A stretch of DNA of 17,161 bases. Source: JACCTH01 sp050741915. Its GTDB lineage: Bacteria > Actinomycetota > Acidimicrobiia > Spongiisociales > ZC4RG35. This document shows, piece by piece, positions 1-6,220 of this stretch. The position numbers were made by a program, and so were the translations under genes. Numbering within the stretch: position 1 is the stretch's first letter; each line of letters opens with the position of its first letter. The notes below the pieces were generated by a model. That model was not told where the DNA came from, made no database searches, and saw nothing but the letters and a program-made list of their open reading frames with translations. The stretch is from assembly GCA_050741915.1 (NCBI GenBank), contig JBOGEX010000080.1:1-17161 (forward strand), read 5' to 3'.

Positions 1-6
1 GCCGAG

Positions 7-62
7 GGGGGCGCGGCTTCGCCGGCTCTGCCCCCTTCATTCCCCCCTCCCCGGCTTCGCCG
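7..62. repeat. Two copies of a small CGGC-TTC-GCCG hairpin in a gene-free edge
   Basis: The 11-base palindrome CGGCTTCGCCG occurs at 14-24 and again at 52-62. The first copy can be enclosed by an outer six-pair stem (7-12 with 30-35). The surrounding DNA is C-rich on the plus strand. No open reading frame with gene-like features covers positions 1-134. The copies may be part of a termination region at the end of the minus-strand operon or of a gene beyond the left edge. Function unknown. Confidence 0.4.
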
Positions 63-86
63 CGTACTGGTGGCCGTGGGTGGGTA

Positions 87-105
87 CTCCCCCCTTCGGG
101 GGGAG
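87..105 (-). terminator. GC hairpin downstream of the mau-like operon
   Basis: Eight perfect pairs (87-94 with 98-105, CTCCCCCC/GGGGGGAG) close over a TTC loop. The hairpin lies about 30 bases past the stop codon of the last gene of the minus-strand operon. There is no T-tract on either side, so it is not a textbook intrinsic terminator. Hairpin terminators without a U-run are common in high-GC Actinobacteria, which is why I offer this call. Confidence 0.4.
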
Positions 106-134
106 AAACAGGGGGGGAACAGGGGCCAAGGGGA

Positions 135-584
135 TCACGAGATCTCCACGCTGAGGAGAAGTTGCTGGACGGCAGGCAGGACCTCGGAGCGATCGATATG
201 GCTGCCGACGACCACGTAGAGACAAAAGGCCCGACCGGAAACGGTGAAGAACCGTTGAACCGCGCTTTGGCCGGGGATCGACTTCTGGAGGATGTCGCGA
301 TCGAAGTGGCCGGCACCGATCGCCGGGAGCCCCTCGGAAGCGAAGAGGGCAGAACCAACCGCCGACGCTCCGTAGTCGAAGAGCACCACCAGGGCGTCGC
401 TCGAGCCCATCAGGTCAACCGCTCCACCGCCGAAGTCGCCCCGCCGCGGGGGGAGGGGGAAGTTGGCGAAATGGCCGACGATATTTCGCACCGCACCGTC
501 CGCCAGTTCCTCCGAGCGACCAATGCTGCCTTCCCATCCCGGTGGCAGGTCGACAGCGAGTCCTTCGCCGCTCAATCGGGTCAT
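135..584 (-). CDS. Conserved-looking hypothetical protein, last gene of the mau-like operon
   Basis: A 149-residue, apparently soluble protein with no signal peptide. I do not recognise a named family. Visible landmarks are an LPPGWEG segment (residues 13-19), a proline/glycine-rich stretch with NFPLPPRRGDFGGG (41-54), the hydrophobic strand-like segments ALVVLFDYG (64-72) and FCLYVVVG (120-127), and a C-terminal amphipathic helix. This alternation of short strands and a final helix suggests a small alpha/beta domain. Its ATG overlaps the stop codon of the thioredoxin-like gene upstream (ATGA, 581-584). It is therefore translated as the fourth member of the mauE-mauA-mauD-like operon. The coupling suggests a role in export, maturation or activity of the cysteine-rich MauA-like protein, which is inference only. 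Real gene: likely; function: unknown. Confidence 0.75.
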   Translation of the reverse strand: MTRLSGEGLAVDLPPGWEGSIGRSEELADGAVRNIVGHFANFPLPPRRGDFGGGAVDLMGSSDALVVLFDYGASAVGSALFASEGLPAIGAGHFDRDILQKSIPGQSAVQRFFTVSGRAFCLYVVVGSHIDRSEVLPAVQQLLLSVEIS

Positions 585-1261
585 CGTTGACCATCAACCG
601 GCGGTTGGTAGAGCCGGGTGTCGCCGGGCTCGATGCCTGCTGCCATCAGTTCCTCATCGATGTCTGCCTTGCGCTCGCGAGTCGATCTGCGGAGAGAGTG
701 ACGATCGTCGGCCATCGCCCTGCGCATCATGTCCTCGACCTGACCCCAGGTGGGTGCCGAACCTTCGCCGACAGTCTGGGCGTTGGAGTTGTCCACGAGC
801 ACGAAATAGGGCGTGGCCGGCACCGCGAACGATTCCCATGCCTCTGTCGACATCAAGGTCGACACCGAAGCGGTCATCAGCTTGGATACAGCCGCCGGGC
901 TCTCGGCCTCGGCTCCTTTCGTGACCACCACCGGCCTGACGCCGGACAGCGAAGGGACCGCTTCCTTCCAAAAGGCGACGCAAGACGTGCAGGTGGTGGA
1001 CAGAAAGGCAAGCAGTGTGTGACCGCGGGTACCTGACAGTGAGATGGTGGTGGCCACGCCCGCCGGATTGGTTCCGGTAATGGTCGTGGTCGTGCCGCTT
1101 CGGGCCAATCGCCGCGGAGCGGCGAGGTGGGCTTCGTGCGGCTCACCCCCTCCGAGGGCATCGAGTTGGCGCAGGATTTCGGCGTGGCTTCGCAACAACC
1201 CGGCGACGAGAACCACTAACAGGACAATCACAATGCCTTCGATCACGATCAGCGCTTCCAT
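581..1261 (-). CDS. MauD-like membrane-anchored thioredoxin-fold protein
   Basis: A 226-residue protein with an N-terminal membrane anchor (residues 3-23), a short linker, then a thioredoxin-like domain. The redox motif is CTSC at 91-94, after the strand LLAFLSTT, where typical MauD and TlpA proteins have CPxC. The TP pair at 150-151, in FAVPATPYFVLV, matches the cis-proline loop of thioredoxins. The C-terminal 40 residues are charged and polar. MauD is the disulfide-handling protein needed to make methylamine dehydrogenase light chain. This protein probably does the same for the 22-cysteine MauA-like protein encoded two bases upstream, with its domain outside the membrane. The ATG at 1261 is chosen because it starts the anchor and follows the upstream stop codon; a longer in-frame reading to 1411 would run into the mauA-like gene. 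The stop overlaps the next gene by ATGA. Confidence 0.85.
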   Translation of the reverse strand: MEALIVIEGIVIVLLVVLVAGLLRSHAEILRQLDALGGGEPHEAHLAAPRRLARSGTTTTITGTNPAGVATTISLSGTRGHTLLAFLSTTCTSCVAFWKEAVPSLSGVRPVVVTKGAEAESPAAVSKLMTASVSTLMSTEAWESFAVPATPYFVLVDNSNAQTVGEGSAPTWGQVEDMMRRAMADDRHSLRRSTRERKADIDEELMAAGIEPGDTRLYQPPVDGQR

Positions 1262-1263
1262 GG

Positions 1264-2580
1264 TTAGGTGACTCGGCCCCACACCACGGGAATCGCAGCG
1301 GCGGCTCCGAACGAGAAGGTGTAGTCCGCTGCCCCCGCCTCGAGGCTGTTCTTCAGCGTCCAGGTACCCGAAGCAAAGCGACCGACACTGTCGACTCCGT
1401 TGCCGTTCCAATCTCCAACGACTGGAGTTGCGGTCGCGTCCCCGAAGTCGAATTCGAGATCGGGATTTCCGGCGCTCGAGAACTGCTTGAGCAGCCAGCG
1501 AGAACCGCGCACGACACCGATCCCGTCGATCCCGTCGCCGTTCCAGTCGCCAACCACGGGAATGTCACCGTCTTCTCCAAAGGTGAAGCTCAGGTCGGGC
1601 GAGCCGTTGGCATTTCGGTGCCGAAGGAACCATTGCCCTTGGCGAAAGACACCGGCCGTATCCCAGCCCTTGCCCGTCCAGTCGCCTGCCACTGGGACAT
1701 CACCGGGGGAGCCGTAGTTGAAGACCAGGTCCGGTTGGCCACCACCGGCGACCTGGCGGATATGCCACGTCAGCGAGATGTCGCCTGCTCGCCCGTGATT
1801 AACCCCTTTCACCACGGCGGCGGTGGCCTCGCCCGATCCGGTCCAGTCGGCCGCCAAGGGTATATCGCCGGGTAGTCCGAGGTCGAACGTGGAAGTCGGC
1901 AGGCCGGCGCTCAAGCCACTGCGGAAATTCCAGGTGGGAAAGGTCACCGCCGCCACATAGGCATTGAGAGCTCCGCTCGGATAAAGACAGGCGGCGTCGT
2001 GGAAGCGAGTGATGTCGTCCCGGGCGTCGGTGTGAGTGCAGGTGCTGTCCCATTCCCAGGGGACGATGCAGGTGACGACCCGGCACACGATCGGACCCAT
2101 ACAGGCGATGTGCTGACTGCATTGGCCATAACGAAAGCGGACGCAGTTGACTTTGCGGAGGCCGCAGTTGTCGTTGGCGCAGGCGCAGACCTTGCCGGCG
2201 CACTCGGGTCCACAGGTACCTGATCCTCCACACCCGCAGGACCCGCAGCTCAGGTCGTGACAATCCATGTAATAGCGCGGTCCACCTCCGCAATAACCGG
2301 AGCCCTCCGCCCGCCACCAACCAGAAACGGCTGTTCCCGGGGGGCAGGTGTTGACGCCGGTCATCGAACAGCAGAACTCGGTGTAGCCATCGCGACACCT
2401 GGCACCGCCGGGACAATCGCCAGGGACCACGGCGGCGTAGGCGCTGACCGGGCGCAGGATGTAGGTGGCTGGCGCGGTCATCAGGGCCGAACCGACGATC
2501 GCGGTCCGGCGCAAAAAGCCGCGGCGGGAGGTCTTGGTAGCAAGGAACCTGCTCGCCCCCTCGACCAGTCGCGTGCTCAT
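1264..2580 (-). CDS. Tat-exported MauA-like (methylamine dehydrogenase light-chain-like) protein with C-terminal FG-GAP-like repeats
   Basis: A 438-residue protein in three parts. Residues 1-49 are a twin-arginine signal (SRRGFLRRT at 18-26, hydrophobic stretch, AYA cleavage site near 49). Residues 56-198 hold all 22 cysteines. The spacing C56-x5-C62, C71-x7-C79 and the motif CPPGT (79-83), followed by W88-W89 and YYMDC (103-107), matches the methylamine dehydrogenase light chain as I remember it. A later segment, AC-MGPIV (159-165), matches its C-terminal end. Residues 232-438 are 45-aa repeats. In the Paracoccus enzyme TTQ is made from Trp57 and Trp108. Here the first is present (W88 or W89), but the residue before the matching late cysteine is N145, and no Trp occurs between 90 and 174. 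Canonical TTQ is thus unlikely. The gene overlaps mauE-like by ATGA. Domain homology is confident; enzymatic activity is not. Confidence 0.85.
   Translation of the reverse strand: MSTRLVEGASRFLATKTSRRGFLRRTAIVGSALMTAPATYILRPVSAYAAVVPGDCPGGARCRDGYTEFCCSMTGVNTCPPGTAVSGWWRAEGSGYCGGGPRYYMDCHDLSCGSCGCGGSGTCGPECAGKVCACANDNCGLRKVNCVRFRYGQCSQHIACMGPIVCRVVTCIVPWEWDSTCTHTDARDDITRFHDAACLYPSGALNAYVAAVTFPTWNFRSGLSAGLPTSTFDLGLPGDIPLAADWTGSGEATAAVVKGVNHGRAGDISLTWHIRQVAGGGQPDLVFNYGSPGDVPVAGDWTGKGWDTAGVFRQGQWFLRHRNANGSPDLSFTFGEDGDIPVVGDWNGDGIDGIGVVRGSRWLLKQFSSAGNPDLEFDFGDATATPVVGDWNGNGVDSVGRFASGTWTLKNSLEAGAADYTFSFGAAAAIPVVWGRVT
1267..1887 (-). repeat. Coding repeat: four full and one partial 45-aa FG-GAP/VCBS-like units
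   Basis: Residues 232-438 of the MauA-like protein contain repeats built on F-x-F/Y-G-x-x-x-x-x-P-V-x-G-D-W-x-G-x-G-x-D, then a W-x-L-x strand. Units begin at residues 232 (55 aa, with a 10-aa insert), 287, 332 and 377 (45 aa each). A last unit at 422 stops after IPVVWGRVT. The D-W-N-G-D-G segments resemble calcium-binding loops of FG-GAP-type beta-propeller blades. Such modules are common on actinobacterial secreted proteins. The copies have diverged at DNA level, so this is an old protein repeat and not a recent tandem duplication. Confidence 0.8.
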
Positions 2581-3077
2581 CGGGAGTTCAACTGCGGCAG
2601 TTCACTCAAGAGGAGATAGAGGCAATAGACCCCGACCACCAGGAACCCGACATAGGCCATTCCGGCCAGAGGTTGCCGGCTGAGGAGTGAAGGAAGACTC
2701 GGTCCGCCAATGGTGGCGAAGGCCAATCCGCCACCGACGCCGCCCAGGTTGACGGCCAAGTGAATCCAGGTCGGGGGAGTATCTGCCTTTCCGAAGCATC
2801 CGCAGGAGGCGATCGGCCAGCGGCGGCTGAGGGCCAGGCCGACGAAGCCAGCGAAACCGGCGTAAACCAATGCCACCGTCCCAGCCCAAACCGGCTCGGG
2901 CACAAGCAACGCCACCGACCCCGCTCCGATTTCGACCGCGCCGAGTCCGATCACCGCCAGTCGGGACGACGGCAAGCCGGCGGCTCGGAGCGCACCGGAC
3001 GTCGGACTGGGATCGGCCAGCTTTCGAAATCCGCTGAAGACCAGCAGGGCGGCGACGAGGAAGAACCATCCCTCCAC
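2577..3077 (-). CDS. MauE-like DoxX-type integral membrane protein
   Basis: A 166-residue membrane protein with about five hydrophobic segments (near residues 2-17, 40-60, 63-83, 104-124 and 137-157). The family mark is the cysteine pair in CGCFG (92-96), after the third segment, together with FSGFRKL near the N-terminus. Both are typical of MauE/DoxX-like proteins that work with MauD in disulfide formation during methylamine dehydrogenase maturation. The start is GTG at 3077, since an in-frame stop lies four codons upstream and no in-frame ATG is near. A TAGCCT hexamer ends six bases before this GTG, which suggests a leaderless message. The stop overlaps the ATG of the MauA-like gene (ATGA, 2577-2580). 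As first gene of the operon it probably passes electrons from the MauD-like protein to the membrane quinone pool, by analogy with VKOR/DsbB systems. Confidence 0.85.
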   Translation of the reverse strand: MEGWFFLVAALLVFSGFRKLADPSPTSGALRAAGLPSSRLAVIGLGAVEIGAGSVALLVPEPVWAGTVALVYAGFAGFVGLALSRRWPIASCGCFGKADTPPTWIHLAVNLGGVGGGLAFATIGGPSLPSLLSRQPLAGMAYVGFLVVGVYCLYLLLSELPQLNSR

Positions 3078-3083
3078 ATCTCC

Positions 3084-3110
3084 AGGCTAAACGGGCCTGC
3101 TTCGGGTCAA
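3084..3110 (-). promoter_or_regulatory. Candidate promoter of the mau-like operon
   Basis: Reading the minus strand, TTGACC (3110-3105) is followed after 15 bases by TAGCCT (3089-3084), then six bases and the GTG start at 3077. The hexamers resemble actinobacterial -35 and TANNNT -10 elements, and the spacing would put the first transcribed base at or beside the start codon. The 15-base spacer is shorter than usual. Confidence 0.4.
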
Positions 3111-3170
3111 GGTCACCTTCGGAAGCGGTCAGCACCGCTCGCTTGTCAAGCACCGGAGGGATTTGCCGAT

Positions 3171-3200
3171 TACCTTTCCTGTCTTCAGGAGGAGGAGAGG
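3171..3200 (+). promoter_or_regulatory. Candidate -10 element and strong ribosome binding site for the gene at 3203
   Basis: TACCTT at 3171-3176 fits TANNNT. A purine-rich AGGAGGAGGAGAGG run (3187-3200) lies just ahead of a TTG codon at 3203. This is the clearest Shine-Dalgarno sequence in the window, and it decides the start of an otherwise ATG-less frame. Confidence 0.45.
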
Positions 3201-3202
3201 AC

Positions 3203-3598
3203 TTGGTCAGCGAGAATGAGCCGGTCGAGCCGGCGTCGACGAACCCCACGAGCGCGCCAAAAAACCGTGGAGCGGCAGGCTTCATGATGATCGGAGCGTC
3301 GATCATCGTCGCCGGGCACGTCTTCTTCAGCCTCCTTCTCGGGGAGTTCTCGTTCTCAGCTATTTATGTCGCCCTCGCAGTGATGGTTTTGATGTCGATC
3401 TTCTCATTGCTGGGGCTCGAGCTCTCCAACCGGGCCCTGAAGCTCATCGGTTACTTCCTCGGACTGGTCTCGCTGCTGTTGCTGTTGGGCGATTTCCGTT
3501 TCGGCTTCCCCGATGGCGTGATCGACAACATCGCCAATCTCACTTTTTATGTCGGGGGTTTCGTCATGTTTGCAGGAGCACGCGCTCTGCCCGACTAG
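3203..3598 (+). CDS. Small four-helix membrane protein, unknown function
   Basis: A 131-residue protein. A polar N-terminal tail of about 23 residues, rich in Pro, Glu, Ser and Thr, is followed by four hydrophobic segments (near 25-47, 50-72, 78-97 and 110-128). I recognise no family or catalytic motif. The TTG at 3203 is preferred because a long purine-rich ribosome binding site lies 3-16 bases before it. A start further upstream in the frame would put that site inside the gene. It is divergent from the mau-like operon and 26 bases ahead of transketolase on the same strand, so the two may be cotranscribed, though transketolase may also have its own promoter. Real gene likely; role unknown. 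Confidence 0.7.
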   Translation: MVSENEPVEPASTNPTSAPKNRGAAGFMMIGASIIVAGHVFFSLLLGEFSFSAIYVALAVMVLMSIFSLLGLELSNRALKLIGYFLGLVSLLLLLGDFRFGFPDGVIDNIANLTFYVGGFVMFAGARALPD

Positions 3599-3611
3599 CG
3601 CGGAAGCTTTG

Positions 3612-3617
3612 TACCCT
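3612..3617 (+). promoter_or_regulatory. Candidate -10 element for leaderless transketolase mRNA
   Basis: TACCCT fits the TANNNT hexamer and ends seven bases before the ATG at 3625. No Shine-Dalgarno sequence precedes that ATG, which agrees with a leaderless transcript. No good -35 is seen. Confidence 0.35.
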
Positions 3618-3624
3618 CGAAGTC

Positions 3625-5562
3625 ATGTCTGACCTCGAGCAACTGGCTGTCAACACCATCAAGGGGCTGGCGATGGACGCCGTCCAGAAGGCCAAGTCCG
3701 GCCACCCCGGCGCGCCGATGGGGATGGCAGATATCGCCGTCGTTCTATGGGGTAGGTATCTGAACGTCGATCCCGAGTCTCCGACCTGGCTCGATCGCGA
3801 TCGTTTCGTCCTCTCCAACGGCCACGCTTCGATGCTGCTCTATGCGCTCCTTCATCTCTCCGGCTTTCCCCTCACGCTCAAGGACATCAAGAATTTCCGC
3901 CAGTTGGAGAGCGTCACCGCCGGTCATCCCGAGCGACATCAAGACCTGGGCATCGAGGTAACCACGGGACCCCTCGGCCAGGGCTTCGGGATGGGAATAG
4001 GGATGGCCATCGCCGAAGAGCATCTCCGGGCCCGCTTCGATCAAGAACTGGTCAATCACCGCACCTTTGGCTTTGTATCCGACGGCGACCTGATGGAAGG
4101 CGTCTCCGCGGAGTCGTCATCGATTGCGGGTCACCTCGGCCTCGGTCACCTCCTCTACTTCTATGACGACAACAACATCTCCATCGACGGCAACACCGAC
4201 ATCACCTTCTCAGAGGATGTGGCCGGTCGCTTTCGAGCGGTCGGCTGGGACGTCAGCGAGATCGACGGTCATGACCGGGGGGCGATAGCCGAGGCCATCG
4301 ATGCCGCACTTTCGGAAGAAGACCGACCATCGCTCGTGATCACTCATACCCACATCGCCCATGGCGCCCCCGTCGCCCAAGACACGGCCAAGGCCCACGG
4401 GAATCCCCTCGGCGATGAAGAGATTCGGGCGACAAAAGAAGCCATGGGTTGGCCTGTCGACGAGCCGTTCTATGTTCCAGCCGAGGTCCCTGAGTTTTTC
4501 AGCGAGGCAATGAAGCGGGGGCAGCAGGCCCACCGCGACTGGCATGAGCGGATGGACAAGCACCCCGCCGAGGCAGAGCTCCTGCATCGCTTCCACGCCT
4601 TCGAGAAAGTCGAACTCAAAGGCCCGACTTTCGATACCCAAAAGCCCATCGCCACCAGGGCCGCCATGGGTCAGCTCTTCGAGGAGATCGGTGAGAAGGT
4701 GCCGAACTTCCTCGGAGGAGCGGCAGATCTGGTCGAGTCGACCAAGACCGAGATCAAATCCACGGGTCGCTTTAGCAAAAGGGATCGAACCGCCCGCAAC
4801 CTTGCCTTCGGGGTGCGAGAGCACGCCATGGGCACCATCACCAACGGCATCGCTGCCCACGGCGGTCTTCGACCCTATGCCGCCACCTTCTTCGTCTTCT
4901 CCGACTACATGCGCCCCGCCGTGCGCATCTCGGCCCTGATGGCAGTGCCCTCGATCTGGGTCTACACCCACGAGTCGATCTTTCTCGGCGAGGACGGTCC
5001 CACCCACCAACCGATCGAACACCTCGCCTCGTTACGGGCGATGCCGGGTTTGTGGGTGATGCGACCTGCCGACGCCACCGAATCCGTCGAAGCTTGGGAG
5101 GTGGCACTGAACCGGGCGGACGGACCTACGGTGCTCCTTTTCACGAGGCAGCCCGTCCCGGTCCTCGAGAGACCGCGCGGAGGCGTCGCGCGCGGCGGTT
5201 ATGTCTTAGCCGAGGGTGAGGACGTCGTCATTGTCGCTACGGGTTCTGAGGTAGCACTCGCCCTCGCGGCGGCCGAACTGATGGACCGGTCGGTCCGCGT
5301 CGTCAGCCTCCCCTGTTGGGAGCTGTTCTACGAACAGGACGAGGCATACCGGAGCCAAGTGCTGGGCGAGGGGATCCCGATGGTTTCGATCGAAGCCGGT
5401 TCCACCTTCGGATGGGAGAGGATCATCGGGAGTGAGGGGTTGGCGATCGGCATCGACGAGTTCGGAGCTTCCGCTCCCGCTGAAGACATCGCCAAACATT
5501 TCGGATTCACACCAGAATCAGTCGTCCGAAGGATCGATAATTGGCTGAATGAATCCGCCTGA
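3625..5562 (+). CDS. tkt: Transketolase
   Basis: A 645-residue, full-length transketolase. It moves two-carbon ketol units between sugar phosphates in the non-oxidative pentose phosphate pathway, using thiamine diphosphate and a divalent metal in the cytoplasm. The N-terminal domain shows GHPGAPMG (26-33, with H27), SNGHAS (64-69, with H67), TTGPLGQG (113-120), and the cofactor motif from DGDLMEG (153-159) to the asparagines at 183-184. A histidine typical of the substrate channel is H258. The middle domain carries the catalytic glutamate E399 in GVREHAMG, and then HESIFLGEDGPTHQP (449-463), which holds the conserved substrate-binding histidines and aspartate. The C-terminal domain is complete. 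All expected motifs are present. The 3' end overlaps the next gene by 14 bases, so translation is probably coupled. Confidence 0.97.
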   Translation: MSDLEQLAVNTIKGLAMDAVQKAKSGHPGAPMGMADIAVVLWGRYLNVDPESPTWLDRDRFVLSNGHASMLLYALLHLSGFPLTLKDIKNFRQLESVTAGHPERHQDLGIEVTTGPLGQGFGMGIGMAIAEEHLRARFDQELVNHRTFGFVSDGDLMEGVSAESSSIAGHLGLGHLLYFYDDNNISIDGNTDITFSEDVAGRFRAVGWDVSEIDGHDRGAIAEAIDAALSEEDRPSLVITHTHIAHGAPVAQDTAKAHGNPLGDEEIRATKEAMGWPVDEPFYVPAEVPEFFSEAMKRGQQAHRDWHERMDKHPAEAELLHRFHAFEKVELKGPTFDTQKPIATRAAMGQLFEEIGEKVPNFLGGAADLVESTKTEIKSTGRFSKRDRTARNLAFGVREHAMGTITNGIAAHGGLRPYAATFFVFSDYMRPAVRISALMAVPSIWVYTHESIFLGEDGPTHQPIEHLASLRAMPGLWVMRPADATESVEAWEVALNRADGPTVLLFTRQPVPVLERPRGGVARGGYVLAEGEDVVIVATGSEVALALAAAELMDRSVRVVSLPCWELFYEQDEAYRSQVLGEGIPMVSIEAGSTFGWERIIGSEGLAIGIDEFGASAPAEDIAKHFGFTPESVVRRIDNWLNESA

Positions 5563-6187
5563 TCCGGGGGCGGTGCTCGCCTTTTGGGCGGGCGGACTTG
5601 GGATCGGCGCCGCGGTCGTCTTCTTCTGGAGTGTGGCCCGGCCCGCCTTTGTGCGGCTGGGAGCAGCGGTGGCTACGGTCCTGGGCCTGGGGGCGGCTCT
5701 TCTTGGCCTCGGCCCTTTCGCCTGGGTCGGAGTGGGTTTGGCGGCCAGCGCCGCTCTCTCTCGCTTGGGTGCTCCGCTGGCGGTGGCTTCCGCCTTCTGG
5801 ATCGTGGCCAGCGCCAATCGCTTGGGGTGGCCGAGCGCGCTGATCGGGGCCGCCAGCCTCGGTGGGATCTCGGCCGAGATGCTGCTTGGCCACTGGTTCC
5901 TCGTGGACCCCAAGCTCCCTCGGTGGCCGCTGCGGCGGCTCGCCATCGCCGGAATCGTGGGTGCGGCCGTGGAAGGCGTGCGGGTGTCGACTCTCGATTC
6001 GACGACGCTGCTGGCCTCGACGGCCGTGCTCGTGGTTCTGGCCGCAACTGCCGTCCTCTTGATGATCGGGGTGCTGCTCTCTTTGCGTGTGAAGTCCTAT
6101 TCCGGAGTCATGGCCGCCACCGGCCTGTCGTATCTGGCCACCCTCACCGCGCTGGCAGTCGCCATCATCTCTCGACCGCAACTGTGA
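5549..6187 (+). CDS. Multi-pass membrane protein, unknown function
   Basis: A 212-residue, very hydrophobic protein rich in Ala, Gly, Leu and Val. Six or seven membrane segments are likely. The only distinctive polar stretch is GHWFLVDPKLPRWPLRRLA (around 111-129), in a loop between hydrophobic segments; its clustered H, W, D, P and R residues suggest a conserved functional site. I know no named family with this pattern. The ATG at 5549 lies inside the last codons of transketolase (14-base overlap), so the two are almost certainly in one transcript. It ends 33 bases before the convergent hydrolase gene. There is no evidence in the sequence for a link to pentose phosphate metabolism beyond this arrangement. 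Confidence 0.75.
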   Translation: MNPPDPGAVLAFWAGGLGIGAAVVFFWSVARPAFVRLGAAVATVLGLGAALLGLGPFAWVGVGLAASAALSRLGAPLAVASAFWIVASANRLGWPSALIGAASLGGISAEMLLGHWFLVDPKLPRWPLRRLAIAGIVGAAVEGVRVSTLDSTTLLASTAVLVVLAATAVLLMIGVLLSLRVKSYSGVMAATGLSYLATLTALAVAIISRPQL

Positions 6188-6220
6188 AGTTCCTCGCCCG
6201 GCTCTAGCCTGCGCGAACCT

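Noticed and set aside
162..924. Plus-strand open frames opposite the unknown and MauD-like genes
   Set aside because: They overlap one another and are antisense to coupled genes with a thioredoxin fold; composition is that of shadow frames.
1267..1887. Tandem DNA repeat or CRISPR-like array
   Set aside because: The repetition is at protein level (45 aa); the DNA copies have diverged and there are no spacers.
135..3077. A complete methylamine dehydrogenase operon
   Set aside because: Only mauA-, mauD- and mauE-like genes are present. The heavy chain, MauG and amicyanin genes are not visible, and the second TTQ tryptophan is missing.
4210..5022. 270-codon open frame on the minus strand
   Set aside because: It lies wholly antisense to well-conserved transketolase and has no recognisable domain; high-GC DNA produces such shadows.
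5507..6181. 224-codon open frame on the minus strand, rich in Arg, Gly, Gln and His
   Set aside because: Low-complexity composition typical of the opposite strand of a GC-rich membrane protein gene; the plus-strand frame has coherent membrane segments and overlaps tkt.
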